From: Erpetoichthys calabaricus
Lineage: Eukaryota; Chordata; Cladistia; Polypteriformes; Polypteridae
Direction of reading: 5' to 3'
NCBI RefSeq assembly: GCF_900747795.2
Contig: NC_041394.2
Coordinates: forward strand, 338,061,414-338,125,413
DNA: 64,000 nucleotides
Every line of letters starts with the position of its first letter. Positions within the stretch are counted from its first letter, which is position 1. The notes under the pieces were generated by a model. The model searched no databases. It was not told the DNA's origin and saw only the letters and a list, made by a program, of their open reading frames with translations. Position numbers and translations under genes: made by a program. This document shows, in pieces, positions 35,030 to 46,242 of this stretch.

Positions 35030-35780
35030 CCATTTTTTTTTTTTTTAGGAAGGGAATTCCATCTACTCGGTGATTTAGTAATCCATTTCTGTTTAGACAG
35101 ATAAAAAAAAACTGTTTGAACTGTAGCTAGATTTCTGAAGAAGAAAAAAACTAAGTGCTGACCACTTTCTCACACCTGTGGCTCTGTCAATTCTGCTGTT
35201 TCTTCCTGCTCTCTCTGTAGAGATAACAAAACTACAATATATTCAGGTTAGAAATTCCTGCAGCTACATCTCACTCACACAAACAAGCTGGGTATGTTAG
35301 AAATGGCGCCAGACTTGTTTGACAATGCCATTATCTGTGTGCTTCAGAGTTCTTTTTGCTTATTCCTAATGTTTTTTCATTTTGCAATGATTTCAAGGCT
35401 ATGTACATTTTTCTTCACTCTGTCCTCTGCCTTATTTGCAGTTAAATGACTTTCAAATTTATCTAGGGCTTCACTTTGTATTTTCTTTTTCTTATCACTT
35501 ACCTAAACTTTTTCTAATTTTTTTGCTCTCTCTTTTTGGTTCCACTGTATTTGGTTAAATGCTGACTCCTCTTTAGAATGCACCCACTGGCCTTTCACAC
35601 CAATTACATGGTTTTGGTCACACTGGTCTATTGTAAGCACATTTGGTTTCATTTGAGTTTTAACTGGAGATATTTTCCTACAGTGTTTTGTCATGTTAGG
35701 GTCCTATTCTCGCTTATACTGTTTAATATGTGCAACTGCTATAGCCCTCAGATGTTACATAATCTTGTATGTCTATAACC
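35030..35780 (-). pseudogene. Degenerate coding-like stretch, unknown family
   Basis: On the minus strand one frame (35694-35381 with one stop) reads KISPVKTQMKPNVLTIDQCD, SKEESAFNQIQWNQKERAKK, IQSEALDKFESHLTANKAED. Another piece KWITKSPSRWNSLP lies at about 35100-35060. It looks like decayed protein-coding DNA, perhaps of a transposon, but I cannot assign it. Confidence 0.3.
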
Positions 35781-35843
35781 TCATGCAACAGAACGGTACC
35801 AGAACAGGCAAAGGTGAAAAAAATTACAAAATTTATTCATGTA

Positions 35844-36118
35844 TAATAGAACCTCGATTACATGCACCCCAATTTACAAAGGTCCCACATTATCTGAGGC
35901 AAAACTGTACGTGTAATACATTACTTTTTTATAACGCATAAAAGCTTTGCCATGAATACTGTACCAAGCTATACTTTTTACCTCAGCTGTACAGAGGGAG
36001 GGCGGCACGGTGGCACAGTGGGTAGCGCTGCTGCCTCGCAGTTGGGTGATCTGGGGAACTGGGTTCGCTTCCCGGGTCCTCCCTGGGTGGAGTTTGCATG
36101 TTCTCCCCGTGTCTGCGT

Positions 36119-36149
<31 letters not shown>

Positions 36150-37042
36150 ACAGTCCAAAGACATGCAGGTTAGGTGGATTGGTGATTCTAAATTGGCCCT
36201 AGTGTGTGCTTGGTGTGTGGGTGTGTTTGTGTGTGTCCTGTGGTGGGTTGGCACCCTGCCCAGGATTGGTTCCTGCCTTGTGCCCTGTGTTGGCTGGGAT
36301 TGGCTCCAGCAGACCCCCGTGACCCTGTGTTCAGATTCAGCGGGTTGGAAAATGGATAGATGTACAGAGGGAGCCATCAAGGAGCTGATGACTGTGGGCA
36401 TGTGGGTGTGGCTCACTCACACCCTTCTGCAACTATTGTCCGTGTGTCGCCAGAGTTGACCATGTACACTTGCTATACTCTGAAATGTATAAACACAAAA
36501 ATTCTAAGTGAATGACAAAGTGCTGTTGAGAACTACAAGATCACATTCTCTAACTCAGAGGAGAGTCACTGAGGGGTGAATGGGGAGGTGCACAGAGCCT
36601 GTCACTGACCACTGTGAATAGTCCACTTCCCTGGTGATGTCAGCTCTTTGTTAGCCGCCTCCTTCCCTGTGCAGCATCACCATTACACTCCACCTATCAA
36701 CACTGCAAATGCCATCCAAACTGCTGTAGACTCCCACCCCAAAGAATCTCATTTTGAAGATTTGCACTATGTTGAGCTGTGAAACCACTCTGACTCAGAG
36801 GCAAGTACTTTGAGGTATGAGCTAAAGGGATGCTCCATCAGTCAGCCGCAGAGATCCCGTCTCCGACCTCTGTAAAGGTGCACTTTTCTCTAATTATGTT
36901 GGCTGATCTCTCTTTCTCTCTGTGTCAGCCCCCATGTTTTCTGTACAGCGTTGCCACTAGATGGGCCATGAGTTTTATCCAAGTTTTCAGCTATTCAAGG
37001 TAGCATTGGTCCATATTACCTTGTATAATTGGGGTCCAACTG
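35844..37042. mobile_element. TA-flanked MITE-like element (Tigger-like ends)
   Basis: The left end taatagaacctcgattacat and the reverse complement of the right end cagttggaccccaattatac are similar, and TA stands on both sides. A SINE is inserted at 36000-36360. Ends are diverged, so confidence is moderate. Confidence 0.45.
36000..36360 (+). mobile_element. SINE family A, full length
   Basis: Begins gggcggcacggtggcacagt and ends gggttggaaaatggatag. Target duplication tgtacagaggga at 35988-35999 and 36361-36372 is exact. Confidence 0.93.
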
Positions 37043-37544
37043 TATTATAAATAATATACATAAAATAAAGAGTGTGATAAAAATACCATTACAGCCTAAG
37101 CAGCAGTTCATTTTACATCCATATGCTGACTATCCGGGGTCTGTGTCTTAGGTCTGGCTTGGTCTTTGCTATTGCATGGCCTTAGAATGGAGTGAGCGAT
37201 GGCTTGCTGTTCCATGGATGGAAATTTCCAGATGGAGAAACAGAGACACCAAACATATGCCAGTGCTTTGGGTTCCTGTCGCATGTCGGGGACTGTTGGG
37301 GCGTAATGGTGCAGAGCAACTGTCCTGATTCAGCAACCAATCCTATCCAGCCACAAATCAGTTCTTCAATAACAATTTAAATAATTGGACTCCCAACGTC
37401 ATCAAATCTTTTCTCAGCATGACCCCATTCCATCTTCTGTCAGATTGCTTATTCAACTCGGGCTAGCTGGCCAGTTTCAAACATTTACTTGTCCCTTCCT
37501 GAGGGGAATGGCACGTAGAATGTTCTGCACAGAGTTCTAACAAA

Positions 37545-37675
37545 GCATCCTTTTTTTAACCAATTAAAAGGTGTCATTTTGCTTGACTTTTCACTACATT
37601 TATAATGTCATTTTGCTTGACTTTTCACTACGTTCATAATGGCTAACATGGTACAACACCTTAGTACTACAAGTT
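37545..37675 (+). mobile_element. Interspersed repeat end, same family as 3395-3485
   Basis: accaattaaaaggtgtcatt, then gcttgacttttcactac twice in tandem (about 37583-37632), then ggctaacatggtacaacacc. The inner 40-base block is duplicated here, but not at 3395-3485. Confidence 0.6.
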
Positions 37676-37944
37676 GAATGATAAATGACTCCAACCCTGC
37701 TATCAGAAAGCAGCACTTAACAAAAAGTTCTTATCAGTGATAGCATTCCTAAAACTCTAGGAAATTCACAATGACTTGTTTAAAGAAAACCTATTTCTTT
37801 CTCCAACTCACTGTTTTATCCTTAAATGACAATTTACAAACCATCAGTGTCTACATTAAGGACTGTCTTTCTAGTTTTACTTGCTTGCCCATGTTCACAG
37901 CTTTACTTTAAGTAACAATTAAGTGTTTAACTTACTGTCCTACA

Positions 37945-38330
37945 GACTGAGATGTATCCACTATGAAGAAAGATTCAGAGAGTGGAACCTTTTTCGTTTT
38001 AGCAAACCGAGATTAAGCAGTGACATGAATTAGGGATTTAAAATTTTGAAGGGAATTCGTACAGACGATCATGGAAGTTACTTTAAAATAAGTACTTCAA
38101 CAAGAACACAGGGGCAGAAATGGAAAACTGTCAAGGGTAGATTTCACAGAAACGGTAGAACCAGGAGTAACTTATGCAGTGATATGGTAGACACTAGGGC
38201 TTTGGGCACATTGTAAATTCTGCTGCTATTTTGGAGAAATTAGGTGAATAGGATTGCTGAGCTTGTTGATCATAATATAGGCTGTTCTCATAAAAATTGT
38301 TCTAATGTCAATGATGTTCTAATGGTCAAC
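37945..38330 (+). mobile_element. LINE 3' end with GTTCTAAT tail
   Basis: Frame pieces YEERFREWNLFRFSKPRLSS and FKILKGIRTDDHGSYFKIST match the C-terminal ERLRELNL...DMIEVFKI type block of a CR1-like LINE. The 3' end has two diverged copies of gttctaatg (38300-38330), the family's octamer tail. Confidence 0.6.
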
Positions 38331-39704
38331 AGCTTTCCTAGCTGCTTTGCTTCTGAGTTTATGTTGATCAGCCACATAAATCAGTGTAATACTGACTTCC
38401 TGCGTGGGCATTTTGAAACACACAGTCCATAAGAACTATGCCCTTATCATCACAAAACATGTGCATGACGTTGCTGGCACTGGCTTGGACCGTGAATTTC
38501 TTTGGTGTTTCAGATGTTCTTTGAACTCTGATTCACTTCTTAAATTTTCCCAGTCTGAATTCATAACCTTGAGATTCTCCCTTGAATATTAAATTTGTTA
38601 TACTTCTTTTCACGGGTCAACATCCTGGGCAATCAACTTGTATAGACCTTTATCATGTTTAAATATTCATGCAAAATATATTCAACTGAACCAAAACAAA
38701 TCCTTTTATTGCTTTTATGTTTAGTTTCACTCTTTGATTCTGCGAATCATTTTCTTCTGATGACAAAATCATAGGCTTGATGGAGTCTTTGAGATGTGTC
38801 CTACCACAATGGATTTATGCAGCCGATTTGACTGTGGCATTAAAGGGCACTGGTGCTCGTATAATTTGACTAGGTGAGAATCTCCAAAAGTGTGTTGTTC
38901 TCAACCATAAAATTCCAGTGATGGTATCATACTTGATTTTTGGTTTTCGCAACCATACTGAATTGGTTATGAAACAAGATTCCAATTCACATGTTTTTGT
39001 ATGTAGAAACTAATCTTTGTCCACTTACAAAGTCACGATTATACAATGCCCCTTTCATGTGTTGGGTCAGAACTTTTTTGATCACGTTTCAGAAATCCAA
39101 GTAGGCATGGCTATGTAACTGATGGCATGGCTTATAAACCTGGTAACCTGGAGATGCTCCTAATGTACATTTTCACATTAAAGTTGCCATCATATTGGCA
39201 AGGATCATGTTATGTTAAAGGAACAGTAAATAAAACTGTTTTAACTGTGTAATAAGAGCAAAAGTGATCAGCTTTGTCACATCGTTTTACCGAAGATTCT
39301 AAAATTGCAAGAGGATAAACTTTGTTGATGTCCAAAAAACTTCAATCAGAGTTGCCCTTGATAATCTATTAAGTGACAATTAAATGTCTATGACCAATTT
39401 AAATGCAGAGGATTGACAACTGGAACAGTCTGATAGGTGACTAACTTGAATTGAGGATTGCCACTCTGTGCTGGCTGGGGATTGTGACTAAGCATGCTGA
39501 CATTTAAAAATTTAAAGTGTTCTCTTGTGAAGATTTCCTTAGTGTATACAGTAATATGAAATATATATATCTCCATCTTAACGTGCATAGCATACATCTT
39601 TATCAGGGACTTGCATAATATTGATATACAATATAAGGGGTATTTTTTTGTTTGTCTTATGTTTAATTGATATTTTAACATGTATGTTTGTTTCATGTTT
39701 TTAG
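38331..39704. other. Intron end, nothing recognised
   Basis: AT-rich intron DNA. The splice acceptor tgtttttag ends at 39704 with a pyrimidine-rich run before it. Confidence 0.5.
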
Positions 39705-40516
39705 GATCAGAGATTTTGACACCAACTACTTTACACTGGAATTCTCTTCCTGTTGTGAAACTAACCAGGACAGATCAAAGGATCACTTCACAGCAGAGGT
39801 ACAATACAAACTCATCTGCTTTGTCCGTTTTCCAAGAGCAGAAGGAAGGGTTTAAACAAAATTCTAAACACAATGATAAGCAGGACTTTCCTACAAGAAA
39901 GAAGCCACATTGCTGTACTGAATGCGGCAAGCAATTTTTGTGCAGTAGCCTACTTAAGAATCACATGAGAATTCACACTGGTGAGAAGCCATATTGCTGT
40001 TCTGATTGTGGCAAGCAATTCTCACAAATGAGCCACCTGCGGACACATGCAAGAATTCATACTGGAGAGAAGCCATACTGCTGTCCAGAATGTGGCAAGC
40101 AGTTCTCTCAATCGGGCAGTCTTTATAACCATAGAAGAATTCACAGTGGACAGAAGCCATATTGCTGTACTGAATGTGACCAACGATTTGTTAGCAGTAG
40201 CAGTCTTCACATACACACTAGAATTCACACAGGAGAGAAGCCATATTGCTGTACTGACTGTGGCAAGCAATTCTCAATAATAGGCAATCTTCGAGCCCAC
40301 CAAACCATTCACAGTGGGCAAAAGCCACATAGTTGTTCTGAATGTGGAAAAGAGTTCTCAAAGATAGTCAATCTTAAGAAACACAGAAGAATTCACAGTG
40401 GAGAAAGGCCATATTCCTGTTCTGAATGTGACAAACGATTCTACAGCAGTAGCAGCCTTCGAAGACACACAAGGATTCATATTCGAATTAACAAAAAACT
40501 TCCAGGTCAATCTTGA
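39705..40516 (+). CDS. C2H2 zinc-finger protein, finger exon (7 fingers)
   Basis: After the acceptor the first two bases complete the split codon from 27934. About 65 linker residues follow, then seven C2H2 fingers joined by TGEKPY/SGQKPY linkers. Each finger has CxxC...HxxxH with conserved F and L. Helix residues at -1, 2, 3 and 6 read C-S-L-N, Q-S-H-T, Q-G-S-N, S-S-S-I, I-G-N-A, K-V-N-K and S-S-S-R. The domain should bind DNA in the nucleus; the target is unknown. Stop TGA at 40514-40516. The full protein would be 383 residues, and the two coding exons sum to a multiple of three. The open frame upstream of 39705 is intronic. Confidence 0.88.
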
Positions 40517-40639
40517 CCAATTACCATAGCTTCCTACAAATTGCAAAACATAATGTTATTGGAATCAATGCAGGCACTATGCCAAGTTATTACTTTAAAT
40601 TCATGGGAATCAGAGCTACAGCCACGTAAAAGTAACATC

Positions 40640-40760
40640 ATGCTTCAAGAGTAGGGTTGTCATGATGCCAAAATTTCAAACTTCAATACAAATACCAAGA
40701 AAAGTATTGAAATTTGATACCAATTTCAATACCCATTGCAGTCTATAATGTAACTCAATA
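40640..40760 (+). mobile_element. Possible hAT terminus
   Basis: gtagggttgtcatgatgcca, then repeated ttcaatac/ttgaaattt units, as found at the ends of some fish hAT elements. A matching second end was not found. An aataaa at 40757-40762 could be the zinc-finger gene's polyadenylation signal. Confidence 0.3.
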
Positions 40761-40890
40761 AAAATGTATTTAAATAAACTACAATTCAGTATGCATAAAA
40801 ATAATAAATTTAGTCATTAAATGGAAATACTTGAAGTAGTGCAATCTTTTGTAAAAGGTAGAAGGTAAAAGTTCTGTAATAAAAGAGGGG

Positions 40891-41080
40891 TGGAGTGGTG
40901 GCTGTGAGGCTAGGGATCTGCACTGGCAATCGGGAGGTTGCCGGTTCGAATTCCGTAAAATGCCAAAAGGGACTCTGCTCGGTTGGGCCCTTGAGCAAGG
41001 CAATTGCAACCTGCAATTGCTAAGCGCTGTGAGTAGTGAGAAAAGCGCTATATAAATGCAAAGAATTATTATTATTATTA
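40891..41080 (+). mobile_element. tRNA-derived SINE (family D)
   Basis: ggtggctgtgaggctaggg gives an A-box-like start and ggttcgaattcc (40943-40954) a good B-box. It ends gcgctatataaatgcaaaga with an ATT tail. A reverse copy lies at 43265-43445. Confidence 0.65.
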
Positions 41081-41622
41081 AAAAGTAAACCAGTTTAAAT
41101 CCGGTTCACAGGTTTGTTTTGGGTTTTTTTTGTATTGATAAAGAAAATTCTGTTACACAGGTAATACACAGAAATGTTATAAACTATATAATACTTTGCA
41201 AATTGAGCCACATGACTTTTCTTCCATAATGCTAGTGGATTTCCTTCTGCAGTAAGTTCAGGCATCTTTTCAAACACTATGAACTCAGTTGTGAAATCTG
41301 CACCTTTAGCTTGGGTCAAAAAGTGTAGATGTGTTAAGAATCAACTGCAGATGCCTGTCATAGCTTTGTCTCTGATCTTTTTCCGTGTATTTTTAAGCTG
41401 CTGTTTCTAGTTGCCATGTAAATGTGTGGAAATACAATTTTAAAATTGTACATAAATAAAAGAAAGTAACATGCTATGACAGTGCAATTTGTGGCGAGAG
41501 TTTCGAAATCAAGAGAGAGACGGAGCCCTAGTGCTAAAGACTGTTGCAAATGAATGAACAGTGCAGAATAAAACTGTCTCACAGGTAAAACTAATTGAAG
41601 ACCCCATCTTAATGCAATAAGA

Positions 41623-42279
41623 CAGTGGCTCCCAAACTCGATTCTGGGGACCCACTGTGGCTGTAGGTTTTTGTTCCAAACAGATTGGTGATAATATTCG
41701 ATAACAATTGATCTCATTTAATTAGCTGGTCTTTTTTTTTACTCTTCTTATTCTGCATTCAGCTAAACACAACAGTATGGTTTTTGCATTTATAAGACGT
41801 TTAGAAATATTTCTATATTTTTTTCTAAAGCTATAAATGCTTAACTCACTTTTGTTGTTTTCCTATTATTTTCCCCTTTTGCTGTGTAGTTTTCTTCCTT
41901 CATTTAACCCTAATAGTGACAATTAATAACCAGCACTGCAGACACATGGGATGATGAAAGCAGCAATAACTTCAATGTCAGACTCGTTAATTAGTAAAAT
42001 AATCAATTAAATAACCACCTGGAAAAGCAGAAAGAAAATTAGATTGAAAATACTGTTGATGACTAAAAATAAACTACATATTCCCCATATAACTGCTTAT
42101 TACATTTTAATAAAAATCTAAAAAACTTAATTTGTAATTTTTACATTGACTCCAAAACACAGAAACTGGGAATTAACGAGTCACTTAATTAGGCTAAGAG
42201 TCCAATGAAAGACTGAAGTTGATTGGAACAAAAACCTGCAGCCACAGTGGGTCCCCAGGATCGAGTTTTGGAACCCCTG
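41623..42279. mobile_element. Non-autonomous hAT element (family A), 657 bp
   Basis: Starts cagtggctcccaaactcgat and ends atcgagttttggaacccctg. Flanks carry caataaga at 41615-41622 and 42280-42287, an exact 8-base duplication. This is the uninterrupted sister of 18986-20614. Confidence 0.92.
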
Positions 42280-42289
42280 CAATAAGAGT

Positions 42290-43260
42290 TTAACTTACTG
42301 AAAAAAAAAAAGCTTTAACCTGTGGGGTGGGTGTTATACTATGTATTATTAATTTTAATGTCACTGTTCTCTGTGCCCACTGTTATAGACTCATTCATAC
42401 AGGCAGACCAAGTATGGTACAGAGGGGCACAGCTTCAGTATTTAGAATTGCCGAGCCAAGCACAGGACTAGAGAGCCACAGACAACTGGAGAATTGAATA
42501 GTCAGCCTAAAGACAGACTAGTATATTTCTGTCTTCTGTCAGTACACTATTTTCTTTCCTTGTTGGGAGAATGAGAACTGTATATAGGCATTGTGCTATT
42601 CCTGTATTTTTTGAAGGTGGGGCTGGAATCCTTCCTGTTCTTGTTTGGATTGGAGCCAAGAGCCTGCACAAGGAGCAACGAGTATATAAGAATGAACACC
42701 TACGGCCAACACTTTGAAGCTTCCGGGCGGAAGAGTATGTCTTCCGTCCGAGGCCGAGCAGAAGATTGTCTTCTGTCCGGCTAAAATCCTTTCAGCGTGG
42801 CAACGATAGATGTCAGGCTGCATAGGTCAGGCTACCCACAGGCTTGACATGTCTGCCATAAGCTTCCCGTTTGTAATGCCGCGTAAAACCGTCAATAAAG
42901 AGCTAGAATTATCCTAACTTGTCGTGAGCGCTTGTAACCGCCATTGCATGCTGGGGGAGGGTAATAATTTAATTTAATATTTTAATTTATAATTCAGGTT
43001 AATTAAAATGTCGCAATATAAAAGAACACATTTCCAGAGAGCTAATGCCTCTTAAGGAAACAGTGGGGGTGTTTGGATGTCAAAATTCTTTGTATCGACT
43101 TGCATGATGGTCCTTTAAGTGTTTAGCTAAATTGGTTTTGGTAGGCCCATCAGTAGGTATTGTAAAACGGCAAATCTTGCTTGTGTCTTGTGGTTTTTTC
43201 ATCCCAATTTGTTTTTTTGTTTTTTATTTCGCCTTATACAATTTCTTGTATTAGGAATTT
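42290..43260. other. Intergenic; possible LTR-like segment
   Basis: Between about 42560 and 42943 there is a TATA-like gagtatataag and later gtcaataaagagc, an order seen in LTRs, but no clear ends or duplications. Otherwise nothing recognised. Confidence 0.25.
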
Positions 43261-43264
43261 GTTC

Positions 43265-43445
43265 GTTTTCGCATACCCCTTGGGGTCAGAGGGCAGGGTC
43301 AGCCATTGTACAGCGCCCCTGGAGCAATTGAAGGTAAAGGGCCTTGCTCAAGGGCCCAGCAGAGTAGGATCTCTTTTGGCAGTGACGGGGATTCGAACCG
43401 GCAACCTTTGGGATACCAGCACAGATCCTTAGCCTCAGAGCCACC
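43265..43445 (-). mobile_element. tRNA-derived SINE (family D), reverse copy
   Basis: On the minus strand: agtggtggctctgaggctaa, B-box ggttcgaatcc, then the gggcccttgagcaaggccc block. It matches 40891-41080 over the first 120 bases. Confidence 0.65.
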
Positions 43446-44239
43446 ACTAATTTGACATAAAGCCAAAGTATTTCCAGACCCCACCCCTACTGCCCTCTTT
43501 GTCAATTAAGTATGCTGGTGAAGGCTCTGACTGTGCTGAAGTCACCACCTTATGAACACCAGTGCGTGGATGGGAGAGAGGCTGCAAGTCAAGTGCATAC
43601 ATAATGTAGACTGTAGAATCTATACCATTCAAAATGAGTACTGAAACAATTTTTAACAATGTTACAATTGATGCTTACATATTTTGATACCTTTTGAAAA
43701 GAGAGTGAGGTTCACTCCTGTCTTTATAGTAAGTAGTGATGAGTGAACTCCATGGAATTCACATTGGCATGAGTTTGGAGAGATCAGGGAAATGGCTGGG
43801 AACTTCACTGAATTCTGCAAAAATGAAAAAGTTTTGAGTGGATTATAGTGCAGTGGTCATTTGAGTGTTCCTGATGGCTAGGGAAGTGTTTGCCAGCTAT
43901 TCTGGATGGATTATTGGGGCCAAAAATGCAATCTGTACTGCAAGGCAGAAATGCTAACTACTATATCACCATACTTCACACAACAAAGATGCAGATGGAA
44001 CGAATACCACAAACAAAAATGCAACAAATGGCCCCAAACTAGCAATAAATAAATAAAAATAGCCATTTGTGCTCAGAGTTCCAATCTTGGGGCACACTCT
44101 GGCTGTGCAACAAAGCAGCGTTGAGCGACTGGCTAATTCCATTGTTTGAAGTCACAGCTCCTGGCTCAGCTGGAACATTTGTGTATCTATGCAGATGCTT
44201 CATGCATTTTTCTTCCATTAAGAATGTAGAAATGTCCTG
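43446..44239. other. Intergenic, mostly nothing recognised
   Basis: A weak SINE-like segment near 43870-43975 (minus strand) is the only hint of a repeat. Confidence 0.4.
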
Positions 44240-44312
44240 CAAGTAGTAATCAAAATTTAATTACAATTATTGTCTGAATTTCCCCATGGGATTAATAAAG
44301 TTTATCTACCCT
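44240..44312 (+). mobile_element. LINE tail fragment
   Basis: tgaatttccccatgggatta followed by ataaagtttatctaccc is the same 3' tail as at 14490-14527. No coding part is attached. Confidence 0.5.
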
Positions 44313-44869
44313 AGTGTAATCTAATTTCACAGGGTCTCCTGTATATTCTGATGGAAGTGGGGGGCTTCTTTAAGACTGGTTTTAACTGGAACTTACGGCA
44401 CATGACAAATTATGCTTTCAAATTAGCCATGTGGTGCTAAGATGGCCAGAGCATAGAGATCAGTGCTACATATCCAGCGGCAGTACTCATGATATTTTCA
44501 TCATGGTTAGCTAATGTACTCCTCAAATGAAAATACTGCAAGGTGTTTTGTTTTTTTTTTTTTTTTTTGCTGGAGTACTGATTGGGTCATGGTATCAGGC
44601 ATTCACGAAGCAGATCAGCAATGATCTCACTGTATGCATGTATAAAAGTTTTGTGTATAGTTGCTGCAGCTCTGAGATATCATGCTGACATTGCAAAGCA
44701 TCATAGGGTACTGGGAAAAAAATGGTGAATTTTAAGGAAAATGTTTGTTGAACAAGATCACCAGCACATGCTACATATTTGTTGTGAAAATGGCTTTGAC
44801 AAATTATGCCAGTCAGCACTAATAGTGAGCACACCAAGAAAGTCAGTCATTTTCGAAACTGCTTTGTCC

Positions 44870-45105
44870 TGAACAGGGTTGCGGGGGGTGCTGCAGCCTT
44901 TTCCAGCTACCACAGGGCGTAACGCAAACACACACATACACACACCCCAACCATACACTAGGGCAAATTTAGCATCACTAATCCATCTAATGTCTGCATG
45001 TCATTGGAATGTGAGAGGAAACCCACTGAGACACAGGGATAACTTAGGATGCAAACCCAGGTCTCCTTACTGTGAGCCAGCAGTGCTGTCACTGTGCCAC
45101 CTGCA
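44870..45105 (-). mobile_element. Old SINE family A copy
   Basis: In reverse: gccacctgcacagtgacagc-like start, and the tgcagacattagatggatta and ctagtgtatgg blocks. Strongly diverged; ends approximate. Confidence 0.45.
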
Positions 45106-45386
45106 CACCAAGAAAGCTTAGAATTATAATCAAAGGTTAGCCATGTCAGTTTAATAGTTGCCAATACTGCTGTTATTCTTGACAAGAGTGTGATTTGGGA
45201 GTCTGCAATTTAATAATCTGTACTTCAAACCCACCTCAAAGGATATTCAAATTTGGTTGTGATATGTGTCACATCAAAGTATTGAAACACTAAGAAAGGA
45301 AATTTGGGTTTGATGACCAATGTGCAGTCAGAACTGTAGACCAAAAGGGAACCAATAAATACAAATAGGTAAATGAATGTGTATAA

Positions 45387-45705
45387 AGGCAGCACGGTGG
45401 CGCAGTGGTAGCGCTGCTGCCTCGCAGTTAGGAGACCCGGGTTCGCTTCCTGGGTCCTCCCTGCGTGGAGTTTGCATGTTCTCCCCATGTCTGCGTGGGT
45501 TTCCTCCAGTGTCCAGTTTCCTCCAACAGTCCAAAGACATGCTGGTTAGGTGCATTGGAGATTCTAAATTGTCCCTAGTGTGTGCCCTGCCCGGGATTTG
45601 TTCCTGCCTTGCGCCCTGTGTTGGCTGGGTTTGGCTCCAGCAGACCCTTGTGACCCTGTGTTCAGATATAGCAGGTTGGATAGAAAACAAAAAAACACAT
45701 GGATG
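45387..45705 (+). mobile_element. SINE family A, near full length
   Basis: Starts ggcagcacggtggcgcagtg with A- and B-boxes. The middle lacks about 30 bases between the tgtgtgccctg blocks. The tail is changed (gcaggttggatagaaaac). No clear target duplication. Confidence 0.85.
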
Positions 45706-45709
45706 TAAG

Positions 45710-46235
45710 ACAGAGCATCAACATGCAATCCTTTCCTTGTTAAACAGCTTTAGAACAATCACAATATTAAAAAAAATATTTGCATAGTTGGGATACAAGA
45801 CAATAAAATGATTCCATGTAAATGAATTAGTGTACAAAACCAGTGCTTCTTAGAGTAGATCTCTCAAGTTCAGAAGGTAGTGTTTGTCTCAACAGAAAGA
45901 GACTGCAGTCACGGATCAAAAATCCGTGAACTGTGGACTCTCCTTCTGAATTCTAAAGATGGCACACCAAGTACTCCAGTCTGAAGAAAAGCACCCAAAA
46001 ACACTTCCATCATAAGGCTTGGACAAATGCTCAGCAGTAATGAGGACCTGAATAAGAACTTTAAATAAACTAAATGTACTAAGAGAACTAGACAGCAAAA
46101 AATCACAAACAAATCACCGACCAAATACTTCAGTATGTCGACATATAGCTAACATAGAAGTGGTGGACTGAGATTGGTCAATGAACACTTGATCAGTGGT
46201 CTGCACACAAATGGTGGAATAGTTAGGTTCAGATT
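45710..46235. other. Intergenic, nothing recognised
   Basis: No coding or repeat family recognised in the 0.5 kb before the L2 LINE. Confidence 0.45.
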
Positions 46236-46242
46236 CTACCGG

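Noticed and set aside
35874-36459. Open frames of 149 and 180 codons on both strands
   Set aside because: They are read-through of a full-length SINE, which is GC-rich and open in several frames in every copy.
42560-42943. Additional solo LTR
   Set aside because: A TATA-like box and an aataaa are present, but no terminal TG/CA pair, duplication or second copy could be shown.
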